Of a stretch of DNA of 64,000 nt, positions 7,729 to 16,503 are shown in pieces. This stretch comes from Candidatus Contendibacter sp. (GTDB lineage Bacteria > Pseudomonadota > Gammaproteobacteria > Competibacterales > Competibacteraceae): the NCBI GenBank assembly GCA_029624675.1, contig JARSSP010000071.1, positions 124,001 to 188,000 of the forward strand, in the 5' to 3' direction. A program made the position numbers and the translations under genes. Numbering within the stretch: position 1 is the stretch's first letter; the number at the start of each line of letters is the position of its first letter. Below the pieces are notes generated by a model. The model had not been told where the DNA came from. It ran no database searches and saw nothing but the letters and a program-made list of their open reading frames with translations.

Positions 7729-10700
7729 TCAGTCCGAATGGAGATCGCCCGTCATCCGCGCCAACACCGCCCGAATGACGCGCTCCTGCAATTCCGGGTC
7801 GCCGGTGCGTTCCTCAACTAACTGGCGGATTCGCTGGGCGCGGTCGTCGAGAAAGGCTTGATAGCGGCGCTGCAGGCGGGCGCAGTCGTCCGCCGCCGTC
7901 GGCGCTCGCACCAGCCCCCGCGCGCCGTGGCTGGCGACGAGGGCGACGAGGGTTGCCTGTTCCAGGCTGCGGGCGGGAACCAGCGCGATTTGCTTGCGCC
8001 CGCGCACGAACCGCACCCCGCCTTGGTCGCTGAACAGGTCGTGGTGAACCTCCGCCACGCCTTGCACGGGCAGGTCGAAGGTGTCGTAAGGCCGGGTTAA
8101 ATCGACGAATTCGGCGTAGGGGCGCAGCAGGTGGCCGAACCGGTCCCGGATGTCGGCCAGCACCTGGGCGGCGATTTCATCGGGCGTGGCCGCCAGCTTG
8201 CGCTTGGCCTTGTTCTTGTTCGCAATTGCCTTTTCTTCCTTTTGCCGGGCGTGCTCGAAAAATTCCCGCAGCCAGGCGTACAGGCGCTGTCGCAGTTCTA
8301 ATCGTTCGCGCGGGTTGGCGACGCCCAGCAACTCCAGCACGGCGTCGTCCAGTTCGCGGCGGTCTTCCATGTCCAACTCGCATTGATCGGACAGGTCCGC
8401 CAAGGCTGTTTCTCGCCCGCCCTTGCGGTACGCCATTTGGCGCATCCGCCGTTCGGGTAGGAATTGCAGGGCTGGGCGTTGCTTCAGGGTTTGGAAAGCG
8501 AGGGCGACGCGCCGCTGATGGTCGGCGCTGCTCGGACGAGGATCTGGAACCGGCATGAGGGTTACATCCACAACCTCCGTTTTCAGATTGCCCTCGTTGC
8601 CTACCGGCCGCCCGTATTGGAACTTCGCCAGCACTGCCCAAGTTGAATTCAAAACGCCGGCCAACACGTCGCCAGCGATATCCGCAAGTGGCCGAATGTC
8701 GTACAGGTTGCAATTGGCTTGCAGATCGTGGTCGTTCGATGGCGCGGCGTGTTTGTACTGTTGCGACTTCGGCCAGAACATCGCGCCGCGAGCGTGCCCC
8801 GTCAGGTCGTACCAGCCCCGTTCGGCATTGGCGCGGGCGGCGCAGGTCGCGCCCTGGTGCCAGCCGTTGGCTTCGCCCCATTCGATGTACTTCAGCGCGT
8901 AAGTCTCTTGCAAGGCTTGGCGCGGTTCGCCGACCAGCAGAATCAGCCGGGCGCAATCCTGTGGGCGGACGGTGTAGCCCTTGACCTCCATCAGGCTGTG
9001 AACTTCCGGTTCCAGATAACGCGCCTCGATGGGGCGGATTTCGCCGCGTCCCTCGCCGCAGCGAACCAGCTTGACCGCGCCGGATTCCACTTGCTGGCGC
9101 GATACGCCGAATTCCTGCTCGAACGTCACCGGGTCGGAAATTTCGCCCAGACCATCGGCGCTGGCGTCGCGGGGAAAGAAAAACTCGTCCTTGCCGGATT
9201 TGACGCCGAACCGGACCTCGGCGATTTCCCCCAGCGGCGCCAGCCGGTCCCGAAACCGGTCGAGCCACTCGAACCAGAGATCGGGGGCGCGCAGGTGGAT
9301 GCCCCACTTGCCGCCGTAATACGGAAAATCCCCCCTCACCCCTGGCCCCTCTCCCGCAAGGGGCGAGGGGATCATCAGTTGCCCCAGCCGAATCCCTTCC
9401 GCCAGCAATTCGCCCTGACGCACCCGCCGGGCGCGGTAGCGTTCGTTCCCGGCGTTGTCGGCCAAGCTCAGGATTTCATCCCGGAACGCATCCGCTGCCC
9501 GCACCGCTCCGGCGGTCGTGCCGTCGTGGGCCAAAATCTCGCCGATGGGGCGGCGCAACTGGACGAAGCGCACGAGATGATCCGCCCGTTCCTGGGCATC
9601 ATCGCAGCGTTGCAGCAAGGTGGCGGTGGTGGCGACCCGCGCCCCGACGAACCACGGCTCGTCCAGACTTTCGAACACCGCCACGATCTTGAACCGCGCC
9701 AGCATCCAGCCTTGCAGCCGGAAGCCGTATTCCACGTCCAGCCATTGGCTGGAGGTCAGCAGGCACAGCCAGCCGTCGGGCTTGAGAAAGGTCGCGGCGT
9801 GCGGCCAGAAATAGCAATGCAAATCGCTGCGCCCGGACAGGTCCGCGCCGCTCTCCTGTTTGACCCGTTGCCGGTAGAACTCCTTGGTTCCGGGCGACGG
9901 CTGCCCGCCGCTCTTGGTCTTGTCGCTCTTGATGTCTTCCTGGCGGACGTAGGGCGGATTGCCGATCACCGCGTCCAGCGGCGGAATTTCGATGTCGCGC
10001 TGCTGGATTTTGCCCAAGCCCTTGCTCTGGACCCGCTGCGGCAGGCGCAAAAACCGCTGTTGCGCCCGCACGTCGAAAAAATCGGCGCGGGCGACGCGCG
10101 GATAGTTCTCGGCCTGAATCAGATCGCGGGTCGCCAGATTGATGGTGGTCAGGTGGGTGGCGAAGTGCGAAACGTCCACGCCGTACAGTTCGGCCAGCAA
10201 GCGGTCGTGGCCGCGCCCCGGCTGCAACTCGCGCTTGCGGGCGTAGGCGCGCACCAGGAAGGTGCCACCGCCGCAAGCCGGGTCCATCACCGTTTCCGCG
10301 CCGTCGCGGATGCAAAAGCTGTTGATCAGATCGACGACTTCGGCGCGGGTGTAGAACTGGCCGTACTTGTGCCGTTCTTCCGGGGCGATCAGCCGCTCGA
10401 AAATGCCGCCAATGATTTCGTAATCGAGCTTCGAGAAATCGAATTCGTGAATCTGCTCGATCAGCGTGCGCCAGTACGGTACGGCGGAGTCGGCGTAAAA
10501 CGGAATCCGATTGCCGACGGCGGTATGATCCGCGCCGAACACCGTTTCGTAATCTTCGGTCACGCGCCGGGCGTCGGCGAAGAAACCTTCCAGGTGCAGC
10601 CGCAAGGCGTCGCCGGTGTCGAGATGCGCCGGCGCGGTCAGCTTGTGCAGTTGCGCCCCGTAGCGTTTCAGCAGCGCCTCGTAAAACACCAGCTTGTTGA

Positions 10701-11451
10701 CCAGCGCGTAACCGGCGAACTGGGCCGCCCGCTCCAGGGTTTCGCGAATGTGGTCCGGGTCCGCGCCGAGCGTCCAGCCCTGCTCGTCGCGCATCCACCG
10801 TTCCAGTTCCGCCCGCTGGCGCGGGTGGGCGTGGCGGGCCGTCAGTTCCTCGAAAGTCAGCCGGATCGGCAGGCTCAGCGCCGATTCCAGCGCGTCGATA
10901 AACCGCTCGTCGGGCGGCTTGAACCCGACCTGGGCATGGCCCCGGACGATCCGCCCCAATGCATGCAGAAACAGGCCGAGCCATTGCTTGATGGCGTCCT
11001 GAGTGGCGGGCAGCGTCAGATGACTGGGTTTGGTGACGGTTGTCACCTGCCAGGATTGGTAACACTGGCCAGCGCCGGGGCCTTCACCGCCCGATTCCGC
11101 GTCCCACAACACGCATTCGTTGACGTTCCAGGTGAAGAAAAACCGCGCGCCCGCGCGTTGGGCCTTGGCGCGCGCATCGCGGACGACCGCGCTGTGATAG
11201 GGTGTGCCGCCGTCTTTCTGATACGGCAGCTTGACCTCGCCCGTCACCCGCACGCCACCGTCCCGGCCGAGCAGGGTCAAATCGCGCCGTTGCGGCGAAC
11301 CCTGGCTGCGCCGCTCGCACCGCGCCTCGGAAAAGGGCAGCGCCGGGTCTTTCTCCAGAATCAGATTCATCCACGACGCCGCCTGGCTGGTGAATTCCAG
11401 CTCGTGGGGCGCGTCGGCGTCGGGGTGGGGTGCTTGGCTACCGGAGTTCAT
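7729..11451 (-). CDS. type IIG restriction-modification enzyme (Eco57I-like, N6-adenine methylase plus nuclease)
   Basis: A 1240-residue single-chain restriction and modification protein. The N-terminal PD-(D/E)XK-like region shows RRDLTLL and GEVK (D57, E72, K74). The methylase core has motif I MDPACGGGTF near residue 388 and motif IV NPPY (498-501), the N6-adenine signature. Target recognition should lie in the C-terminal half. A palindromic repeat (9331-9370) lies in frame and encodes SPLAGEGPGVRG near residues 694-707. Such peptides come from dispersed repeats and are not part of the fold. Upstream on the same strand lies a toxin-antitoxin pair. The frame is intact, so the enzyme may be active. 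Confidence 0.87.
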   Translation of the reverse strand: MNSGSQAPHPDADAPHELEFTSQAASWMNLILEKDPALPFSEARCERRSQGSPQRRDLTLLGRDGGVRVTGEVKLPYQKDGGTPYHSAVVRDARAKAQRAGARFFFTWNVNECVLWDAESGGEGPGAGQCYQSWQVTTVTKPSHLTLPATQDAIKQWLGLFLHALGRIVRGHAQVGFKPPDERFIDALESALSLPIRLTFEELTARHAHPRQRAELERWMRDEQGWTLGADPDHIRETLERAAQFAGYALVNKLVFYEALLKRYGAQLHKLTAPAHLDTGDALRLHLEGFFADARRVTEDYETVFGADHTAVGNRIPFYADSAVPYWRTLIEQIHEFDFSKLDYEIIGGIFERLIAPEERHKYGQFYTRAEVVDLINSFCIRDGAETVMDPACGGGTFLVRAYARKRELQPGRGHDRLLAELYGVDVSHFATHLTTINLATRDLIQAENYPRVARADFFDVRAQQRFLRLPQRVQSKGLGKIQQRDIEIPPLDAVIGNPPYVRQEDIKSDKTKSGGQPSPGTKEFYRQRVKQESGADLSGRSDLHCYFWPHAATFLKPDGWLCLLTSSQWLDVEYGFRLQGWMLARFKIVAVFESLDEPWFVGARVATTATLLQRCDDAQERADHLVRFVQLRRPIGEILAHDGTTAGAVRAADAFRDEILSLADNAGNERYRARRVRQGELLAEGIRLGQLMIPSPLAGEGPGVRGDFPYYGGKWGIHLRAPDLWFEWLDRFRDRLAPLGEIAEVRFGVKSGKDEFFFPRDASADGLGEISDPVTFEQEFGVSRQQVESGAVKLVRCGEGRGEIRPIEARYLEPEVHSLMEVKGYTVRPQDCARLILLVGEPRQALQETYALKYIEWGEANGWHQGATCAARANAERGWYDLTGHARGAMFWPKSQQYKHAAPSNDHDLQANCNLYDIRPLADIAGDVLAGVLNSTWAVLAKFQYGRPVGNEGNLKTEVVDVTLMPVPDPRPSSADHQRRVALAFQTLKQRPALQFLPERRMRQMAYRKGGRETALADLSDQCELDMEDRRELDDAVLELLGVANPRERLELRQRLYAWLREFFEHARQKEEKAIANKNKAKRKLAATPDEIAAQVLADIRDRFGHLLRPYAEFVDLTRPYDTFDLPVQGVAEVHHDLFSDQGGVRFVRGRKQIALVPARSLEQATLVALVASHGARGLVRAPTAADDCARLQRRYQAFLDDRAQRIRQLVEERTGDPELQERVIRAVLARMTGDLHSD
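9331..9370. repeat. palindromic dispersed repeat inside the type IIG gene
   Basis: A G/C-rich imperfect palindrome. One arm is CCCCTCTCCC (9347-9356), the other is GGGGCGAGGGG just after a short loop. It stays in frame with the restriction enzyme and encodes SPLAGEGPGVRG. The same core arms recur at 57868-57892, which identifies it as a dispersed element rather than gene-specific sequence. Confidence 0.65.
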
Positions 11452-11463
11452 GAGGATCGTGGG

Positions 11464-11874
11464 TCATGGGACATCGGCGTTGAACGGGTTCAACAGGCCG
11501 ATGCCGCAGCCCTCGAAATCGCGGGTGTTGCGGGTGACGAGGGTCAGTTGATGCACTTGCGCGGTGGCGGCGATGAGCATGTCGGCCTGATCGCGCACGA
11601 TGCCGCGCACCGAAAACTGTCCCCGCAACGTACCCGCGCAACGAGCGATAACCTCGGTAACGGGAAAAATGAGGCATTGCTCGGCAACGCGCGCTTCGAA
11701 GCCGTCAATCAGGCGGCGGTTGGCTTTGCGAGTCAGCCCGTAAATGGCTTCTTCCACCGTGACGGCGGAAATACCAACGATGGGCTGTCCCGCCGCCCAC
11801 GCCAAAACGCCCCGGTTTGGCGATGGGCGTAATAACTCACTGAGAATATTGGTATCAATCAGGTAGTTCATCAA
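11464..11874 (-). CDS. vapC: PIN-domain ribonuclease toxin (VapC family)
   Basis: A 136-residue PIN-domain protein, the toxin of a type II toxin-antitoxin pair that cleaves RNA. The acidic Mg2+ site is visible: D in YLIDTNILSELLRP at the N-terminus, E in SAVTVEEAIYGL, and D in RDQADMLIAATA, followed by LVTRNTRDFEGCG and the typical LLNPF end. The start overlaps the antitoxin gene by 20 bases. A second ATG three bases later is equally possible. The pair sits 13 bases from the restriction enzyme gene on the same strand. Confidence 0.87.
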   Translation of the reverse strand: MMNYLIDTNILSELLRPSPNRGVLAWAAGQPIVGISAVTVEEAIYGLTRKANRRLIDGFEARVAEQCLIFPVTEVIARCAGTLRGQFSVRGIVRDQADMLIAATAQVHQLTLVTRNTRDFEGCGIGLLNPFNADVP

Positions 11875-12145
11875 GTATTTCTAAAAAGGCATTGGGGCGA
11901 TCCCGGCGTTCGGGCACGGGCAGCGGGTTTTCATCGCCGGCGGCCAGCACGCGCAGTTCGGCGAACGCTTCGCCCAACGTCTTCGCGCCTTGGCGCTCCC
12001 GCCACTGATTGAAGGAATTGAATGCTTCGGCGTCAATAACGGCGACAACCAAGCGATTCCGATTGTAGATCAATTGCGGTTCAGTGGCGGCTTGCTTGAC
12101 CACCTGGGAAAAGCATTGCTTGGCTTGGGCAATATTCCAGGACAT
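11855..12145 (-). CDS. Phd/YefM-type antitoxin
   Basis: A 96-residue antitoxin partner of the adjacent VapC-like toxin. The N-terminus MSWNIAQAKQCFSQVVKQA is the Phd/YefM fold that binds DNA and autoregulates the operon. NRLVVAVIDAEAFNSF continues the same domain, and the acidic C-terminus (FLEILDELPD) would wrap the toxin. An AGGAG-type ribosome binding site precedes the ATG. It overlaps the toxin gene, the usual antitoxin-first order. Confidence 0.82.
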   Translation of the reverse strand: MSWNIAQAKQCFSQVVKQAATEPQLIYNRNRLVVAVIDAEAFNSFNQWRERQGAKTLGEAFAELRVLAAGDENPLPVPERRDRPNAFLEILDELPD

Positions 12146-12202
12146 GGTGAGTTCTCCTATCCATTTTAGATATCAATCATAGACACCAAAATTCATAAAA
12201 AA

Positions 12203-12227
12203 GCCGGCGAGATTCGCCGGCTTTTTT
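12203..12227 (-). terminator. rho-independent terminator after sodB
   Basis: An eight-base stem (GCCGGCGA / TCGCCGGC) with a three-base loop, flanked by A and T runs on both sides. It lies just beyond the stop of the leftward sodB gene and could also work on the other strand. Confidence 0.85.
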
Positions 12228-12260
12228 CCAAACTGACCCGGCTGTTTCAGCCGGCGCGGC

Positions 12261-12839
12261 TCAGGCGTATTGCTGGGCCACGAAATCCCAGTTCACCAGA
12301 TTCCAGAATGCCTCGACGTACTTGGGCCGCAGGTTGCGGTAATCGATGTAATAGGCATGCTCCCACACGTCACAGGTCAGCAGGGCTTTTTTACCCGTGG
12401 TCGCCGGCGTGCCAGCATTGGACGTGCTCATCAACTCGACCGAACCATCCGGATTCTTGACCAGCCAGCCCCAGCCCGAGCCGAAGGTGCCGACCGCGCA
12501 CTTGGTGAACTCCTCCTTGAACGCCGCGAACGAGCCGAACTTCTGGTTGATCGCCGCCGCCAGCGCCCCGCCCGGCTCGCCGCCGCCGTTGGGTTTCAGG
12601 CAGTTCCAATAGAAGGTGTGGTTCCACACCTGGGCGGCGTTGTTGAAAATGCCGCCGGAAGACTTCAACACGATCTCTTCGAGCGACAGATTCTCGAATT
12701 CCGTGCCCTTGATCAGATTGTTCAGGTTGGTGACGTAGGCCTGATGGTGCTTGCCGTAGTGATACTCGAGGGTCTCCGCCGAGATATGCGGTTCCAGGGC
12801 GTTCCTGGCGTAGGGCAGTTCGGGCAGTTGGTGAACCAT
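12261..12839 (-). CDS. sodB: superoxide dismutase [Fe]
   Basis: A 192-residue cytoplasmic iron superoxide dismutase that turns superoxide into peroxide and oxygen. The start region [18 protein letters not shown], the first ligand segment [13 protein letters not shown], the motif [14 protein letters not shown] and the last ligands in [13 protein letters not shown] are all present. The length and [14 protein letters not shown] pattern fit the Fe-type. The ATG at 12839 has GGAGA upstream. A nearby ATG at 12854 would add a non-conserved MERRR. A clear terminator follows, so the gene is monocistronic. Confidence 0.95.
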   Translation of the reverse strand: MVHQLPELPYARNALEPHISAETLEYHYGKHHQAYVTNLNNLIKGTEFENLSLEEIVLKSSGGIFNNAAQVWNHTFYWNCLKPNGGGEPGGALAAAINQKFGSFAAFKEEFTKCAVGTFGSGWGWLVKNPDGSVELMSTSNAGTPATTGKKALLTCDVWEHAYYIDYRNLRPKYVEAFWNLVNWDFVAQQYA

Positions 12840-13076
12840 GCGTCGTCTCTCCATGGAAATTTCGGTGGTGGATAAGCGCCTGTTTGGAGTCCCGTGGCGA
12901 CTTCAAGTTTCGTGGCCATCCCGGGGCCGGGCGCGAAAGCCAGGCTAGTCTAGACGCCGGTTCCGACCGATGCAACGCGGGGCTTGGAAGGCGCGGGTGT
13001 GTTATCCTTCTCCCTGATTTTGCGCGGAACGTCCCCAAGACCGCGCGCCCGTTTTCATCCTTGGAGATACAGCTTC

Positions 13077-13427
13077 ATGAACCCGCGCAAGTTTCTGATT
13101 CCCGCACTCCTTGCCGCCTTGGTCGCCACCGGTTGCGTCAGTCTGGGCGGCGGTTCCGGCGGCGACGACAACACCACCAGCGCCGTCAGCGGGCGCGGCG
13201 GTCCCAAGGTCAGCGATTCCGAAATCACCGCCGGCATCAAGGACGCCTTCAAGCAGGATCCCGAACTCGCCGCGGCCAACATCGCGATCACGGTCGACAA
13301 GGGCGTGGTTAGCCTGAGTGGCAACACTCCCAACGTCCAGGCTTACAATCGCGCGGGTTCCCTAGCCCGCAACGTGCCCGGCGTGCGCCCGCCGGTCAAC
13401 GTCTCCAACCTCCAGTATCCACGCTGA
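13077..13427 (+). CDS. BON-domain lipoprotein
   Basis: A 116-residue predicted lipoprotein. The signal MNPRKFLIPALLAALVATGC ends in a lipobox-like site with Cys20. A Gly/Ser-rich linker follows, then one BON domain (VSDSEITAGIKDAF to SGNTPNVQAYNRAGSLARNV). BON domains are found in envelope stress proteins that bind phospholipid or other ligands. A GGAG site precedes the ATG. The gene stands alone on the plus strand ahead of the amidotransferase. Confidence 0.78.
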   Translation: MNPRKFLIPALLAALVATGCVSLGGGSGGDDNTTSAVSGRGGPKVSDSEITAGIKDAFKQDPELAAANIAITVDKGVVSLSGNTPNVQAYNRAGSLARNVPGVRPPVNVSNLQYPR

Positions 13428-13466
13428 CCCGACCTCCTCGATCCTTTTACACGACGATAAAACGCT

Positions 13467-15260
13467 ATGTGTGGCATTGGCGGCGAACTGCGCCTCGACG
13501 GCGGCAAACCCGACTTGGCCCTGATGGGGCGGATGCTACGGCAACTAGCCCGACGTGGCCCCGACCATGAAGGCGTTTGGTCCGACGGTCCCCTGCTCTT
13601 CGGCCATCGCCGGCTATCGGTCATCGACCTGAGCGACCGTTCCAACCAGCCGATGGTGGATCCCAACCTGGGGCTGGCGCTGGTGTTCAACGGCGCGATC
13701 TACAACTACCGGGAACTGCGGCGCGAGCTGTTGGCCAAGGGCTACCGTTTCTTCTCCGACGGCGACACCGAGGTCATCCTCAAGGCCTACGCCGAATGGG
13801 GAGAACGGTGCGTCGAGCATCTGATCGGCATGTTCGCCTTCGCCCTCTGGAACCTGCGCGAGCGCAGCCTGTTCCTGGCCCGCGACCGGCTGGGCATCAA
13901 GCCGCTGTACTACAGCCAGGCGCCGGGCGTCTTCCGCTTCGCGTCCAACAGCCAGGCGCTGCTAGACGCGCCGGACGTGGACACCGCGCTCGATCCGGTC
14001 GCCCTGCACCATCAACTGACGCTGCACGCGGTCGTTCCCGCGCCGCGCACCATCCTGCGCGGCATCCGCAAGCTGGCGCCCGCCACCACATTGACGATCG
14101 ATGCCCACGGCAACGCGCGTAGCCGCGTCTACTGGACCGTGCGGGCCCTACGTCCGGCGACTCCTCGCGACGAAATGGAATGGCTTGAAGCGGTTCACGC
14201 CGCGCTGCGGCTGGCGGTGCGGCGACGGTTGGACGTGGCCGACGTGCCGGTGGGCGTCCTGCTGTCCGGCGGGCTGGATTCCAGCCTGCTGGTGGCGCTG
14301 CTGGCCGAATCCGGCGTCCGCGACTTGCGGACCTTCTCGGTCGGCTTCGAGGATCAGCCCGAGGAAAAGGGCAGCGAATTCGAATATTCCGATCCGGTGG
14401 CCGCCCGTTACCAAACTCGTCACCAAAAATATCTGATTCCCAACGACCAGGTGCTCCAGCGCCTGCCGGAAGCGGTGACCTGCATGGCCGAGCCGATGGT
14501 CGGGCAGGACGCGGTGGCGTTCTTCCTGCTGGCCGAGCGGGTTTCCCAGGCGGTCAAGGTGGTGCAGAGCGGTCAGGGCGCCGACGAAGTGTTCGGCGGC
14601 TATTTCTGGTATCCGCGCATGGCCGCCGCGACGGGCAGCGATCTGGAACGGTTCCGAGCGCATTATTTCGACCGCGATCACGAAGAATTCCTGGAAACGG
14701 TCGCGCCGGCCTGGCACGGCCCCGACCACACCGCGCAATTCATCGCCGAACGACTGGCGGAGCCGGGCGCCGAGGACTATCTCGACCGAGTCTTGCGGCT
14801 GGACGTGACCACCCTGATCGTCGACGACCCGGTCAAGCGGGTGGACAACATGACCATGGCCTGGGGGCTGGAAGCACGGGTGCCGTTCCTCGATCACGAA
14901 CTGGTGGAACTGGCGATGCAGTTGCCGCCGACTTTGAAGATCGGCGGCGACGGCAAGTACGTGTTGAAGAAAATCGCCCGCGGCCTGCTGCCCAACGCGG
15001 TGATCGACCGGCCCAAGGGCTATTTCCCGGTGCCGGCGCTCAAGTTCGTGCGCGGCGAATTCTTGGCGTTCATGCGCGACATCGTCAACTCGCGCGCCTG
15101 CCGGGAACGCGGTCTGTTTCAGCGGGCCTATCTGGATCGGCTTCTGTCGGCGCCGGAGGCGCATCTGACCCGCCTGCTGGGCAGCAAACTGTGGCACGCG
15201 GCGCTGTTGGAATTGTGGCTACAATTGAACGTGGACCCCGGCGCGCGGGTCCATGCCTGA
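13467..15260 (+). CDS. class II glutamine amidotransferase / asparagine synthetase-like, probably N-acetylglutaminylglutamine amidotransferase
   Basis: A 597-residue two-domain enzyme. The N-terminal glutaminase has the nucleophile Cys2 (MCGIGGELRLDGG) and RRGPDHEG, GHRRLSVIDL and FNGAIYNYRE. The C-terminal ATP-pyrophosphatase domain has the PP-loop LLSGGLDSSLL near residue 268. It uses glutamine nitrogen to amidate a carboxylate with ATP. The N-terminal wording and the stretch DTEVILKAYAEWGERCVE resemble the subfamily that makes the osmolyte N-acetylglutaminylglutamine amide more than housekeeping AsnB. The usual partner synthetase and peptidase are not adjacent, so the substrate remains uncertain. 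Confidence 0.8.
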   Translation: MCGIGGELRLDGGKPDLALMGRMLRQLARRGPDHEGVWSDGPLLFGHRRLSVIDLSDRSNQPMVDPNLGLALVFNGAIYNYRELRRELLAKGYRFFSDGDTEVILKAYAEWGERCVEHLIGMFAFALWNLRERSLFLARDRLGIKPLYYSQAPGVFRFASNSQALLDAPDVDTALDPVALHHQLTLHAVVPAPRTILRGIRKLAPATTLTIDAHGNARSRVYWTVRALRPATPRDEMEWLEAVHAALRLAVRRRLDVADVPVGVLLSGGLDSSLLVALLAESGVRDLRTFSVGFEDQPEEKGSEFEYSDPVAARYQTRHQKYLIPNDQVLQRLPEAVTCMAEPMVGQDAVAFFLLAERVSQAVKVVQSGQGADEVFGGYFWYPRMAAATGSDLERFRAHYFDRDHEEFLETVAPAWHGPDHTAQFIAERLAEPGAEDYLDRVLRLDVTTLIVDDPVKRVDNMTMAWGLEARVPFLDHELVELAMQLPPTLKIGGDGKYVLKKIARGLLPNAVIDRPKGYFPVPALKFVRGEFLAFMRDIVNSRACRERGLFQRAYLDRLLSAPEAHLTRLLGSKLWHAALLELWLQLNVDPGARVHA

Positions 15261-15285
15261 ATCTTCATCCATGCGAGGTGAACCA

Positions 15286-15612
15286 ATGGACGTCTTGGAA
15301 CGCATCAAAGAGCAGGTCGAAAACAATCCGGTGGTGATCTACATGAAGGGCACCCCGGAAGCGCCGCGCTGCGGCTTCTCGCACCGCGCCTCCCAGGCGC
15401 TCGCCGCCACCGGCCTGCCGTTCGCCTACGTGAACGTGCTGGAAGACCCGGAAATCTTCGACAACCTGCCTCGTTACGCCGACTGGCCGACGTTCCCGCA
15501 GATTTACATCAACGGCGAGTTGATTGGCGGTTGCGACATCACCCTTGAGCTTTATCAGAGCGGCGAATTGCAAAAGCTGATGGAAGCCGCCATCAAGCCC
15601 GCCAACGCCTGA
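15286..15612 (+). CDS. grxD: monothiol glutaredoxin Grx4
   Basis: A 108-residue CGFS-type monothiol glutaredoxin, which carries [2Fe-2S] clusters with glutathione and BolA partners. The active site is APRCGFSHRA. The KGTP motif (VVIYMKGTPEAP), WPTFPQIYINGELIGGCDI and the C-terminal helix are intact. The ATG at 15286 has a GAGGTGA site immediately upstream. An upstream in-frame ATG at 15253 lies within the end of the amidotransferase gene and is not needed. A bolA gene occurs about 46 kb away in this window. Confidence 0.93.
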   Translation: MDVLERIKEQVENNPVVIYMKGTPEAPRCGFSHRASQALAATGLPFAYVNVLEDPEIFDNLPRYADWPTFPQIYINGELIGGCDITLELYQSGELQKLMEAAIKPANA

Positions 15613-15701
15613 TCGCCCGGAACATGGCCACCACCCAGCGGGTTTTTCGCGTCTTCATCCATCCCGGCACCTACGCCGCAAGAGAAGGGATCCCCCCAAC
15701 T

Positions 15702-16445
15702 TCAATCCTGGGCGTGGAAAATCCGCCCGGTGACACCCTTGCTGTCCGGTCCCAGGAGATACAGATAAGTGGCTAGAATATCCTCGGGATCGGTCCATGC
15801 CGCCGGGTCGCGTCCCGGATAGGCCCGCAGGCTCAGCGCTGTGCGCACCCGGCCTGGATCGAGGCTGTTGACCCGGATGGGGGTGTTGGCTTCAAGTTCG
15901 CTGGCCAGCAATTTCATCAGGGTCTGGGCGCCGCCCTTGGCCACCGCGTAGGCCCCCCAATAGGCCTGGCCGTCATCACCGACTTGGTCGGCGGTGAACA
16001 CGATCGAGGCGTCGACGGAACGGTTCAGCAGGCCCAGCACGGCCTGAGTCAGCAGGAACGGCGCGTTAAGGTTGACTTGCAAGATCCGGTACCAGAACTC
16101 GATGTCGTAATTAGCGATGGGGGTAAGCCCCTCGAACAGGGCGGCGTTGTGCAACAGCCCGTCCAGCCGGCCGAATTCCTTGTCCAGTATGTGCGCCAGA
16201 TCGACGTGATCCTTGGGGGTTGCGCCTTCCAGGTTCATCGGGTAGATGGCGGGTTTGGGACCGCCCGCCCGCTCGATTTCGTCGTAAACCTGTTCCAGCT
16301 TGCGGATAAAGCGGTCCAGCAAGACCACGGTCGCGCCATGAGCGGCCAACCGGCGTGCGACGGCGCGACCGATGCCGTCGCCAGCTCCCGTCACCAGGAT
16401 AACCCGGTCTTTCAACAGATCGGCGGCAGGTTGATAATCCTTCAT
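15702..16445 (-). CDS. yciK: SDR-family oxidoreductase YciK
   Basis: A 247-residue short-chain dehydrogenase. It has the Rossmann motif VTGAGDGIGRAVARRLA at the N-terminus, HNAALFEG (NNAG equivalent), and the catalytic Tyr/Lys in WGAYAVAKGG. The start LLKDRVILVTGAGDGIGR and the end GVTGRIFHAQD match the YciK group, whose substrate is not established. It stands alone on the minus strand and is convergent with grxD. Confidence 0.85.
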   Translation of the reverse strand: MKDYQPAADLLKDRVILVTGAGDGIGRAVARRLAAHGATVVLLDRFIRKLEQVYDEIERAGGPKPAIYPMNLEGATPKDHVDLAHILDKEFGRLDGLLHNAALFEGLTPIANYDIEFWYRILQVNLNAPFLLTQAVLGLLNRSVDASIVFTADQVGDDGQAYWGAYAVAKGGAQTLMKLLASELEANTPIRVNSLDPGRVRTALSLRAYPGRDPAAWTDPEDILATYLYLLGPDSKGVTGRIFHAQD

Positions 16446-16503
16446 GGCGACCCCTTACGTTCGACGGGATGGATTGACCCAATTTTAGTCGACTGGGTAT
16501 CCA

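Noticed and set aside
8719-11832. Very long plus-strand open frame (about 1037 codons)
   Set aside because: It is antisense to the type IIG gene, whose methylase motifs are clear. The frame is an effect of high GC third positions and shows no domain.
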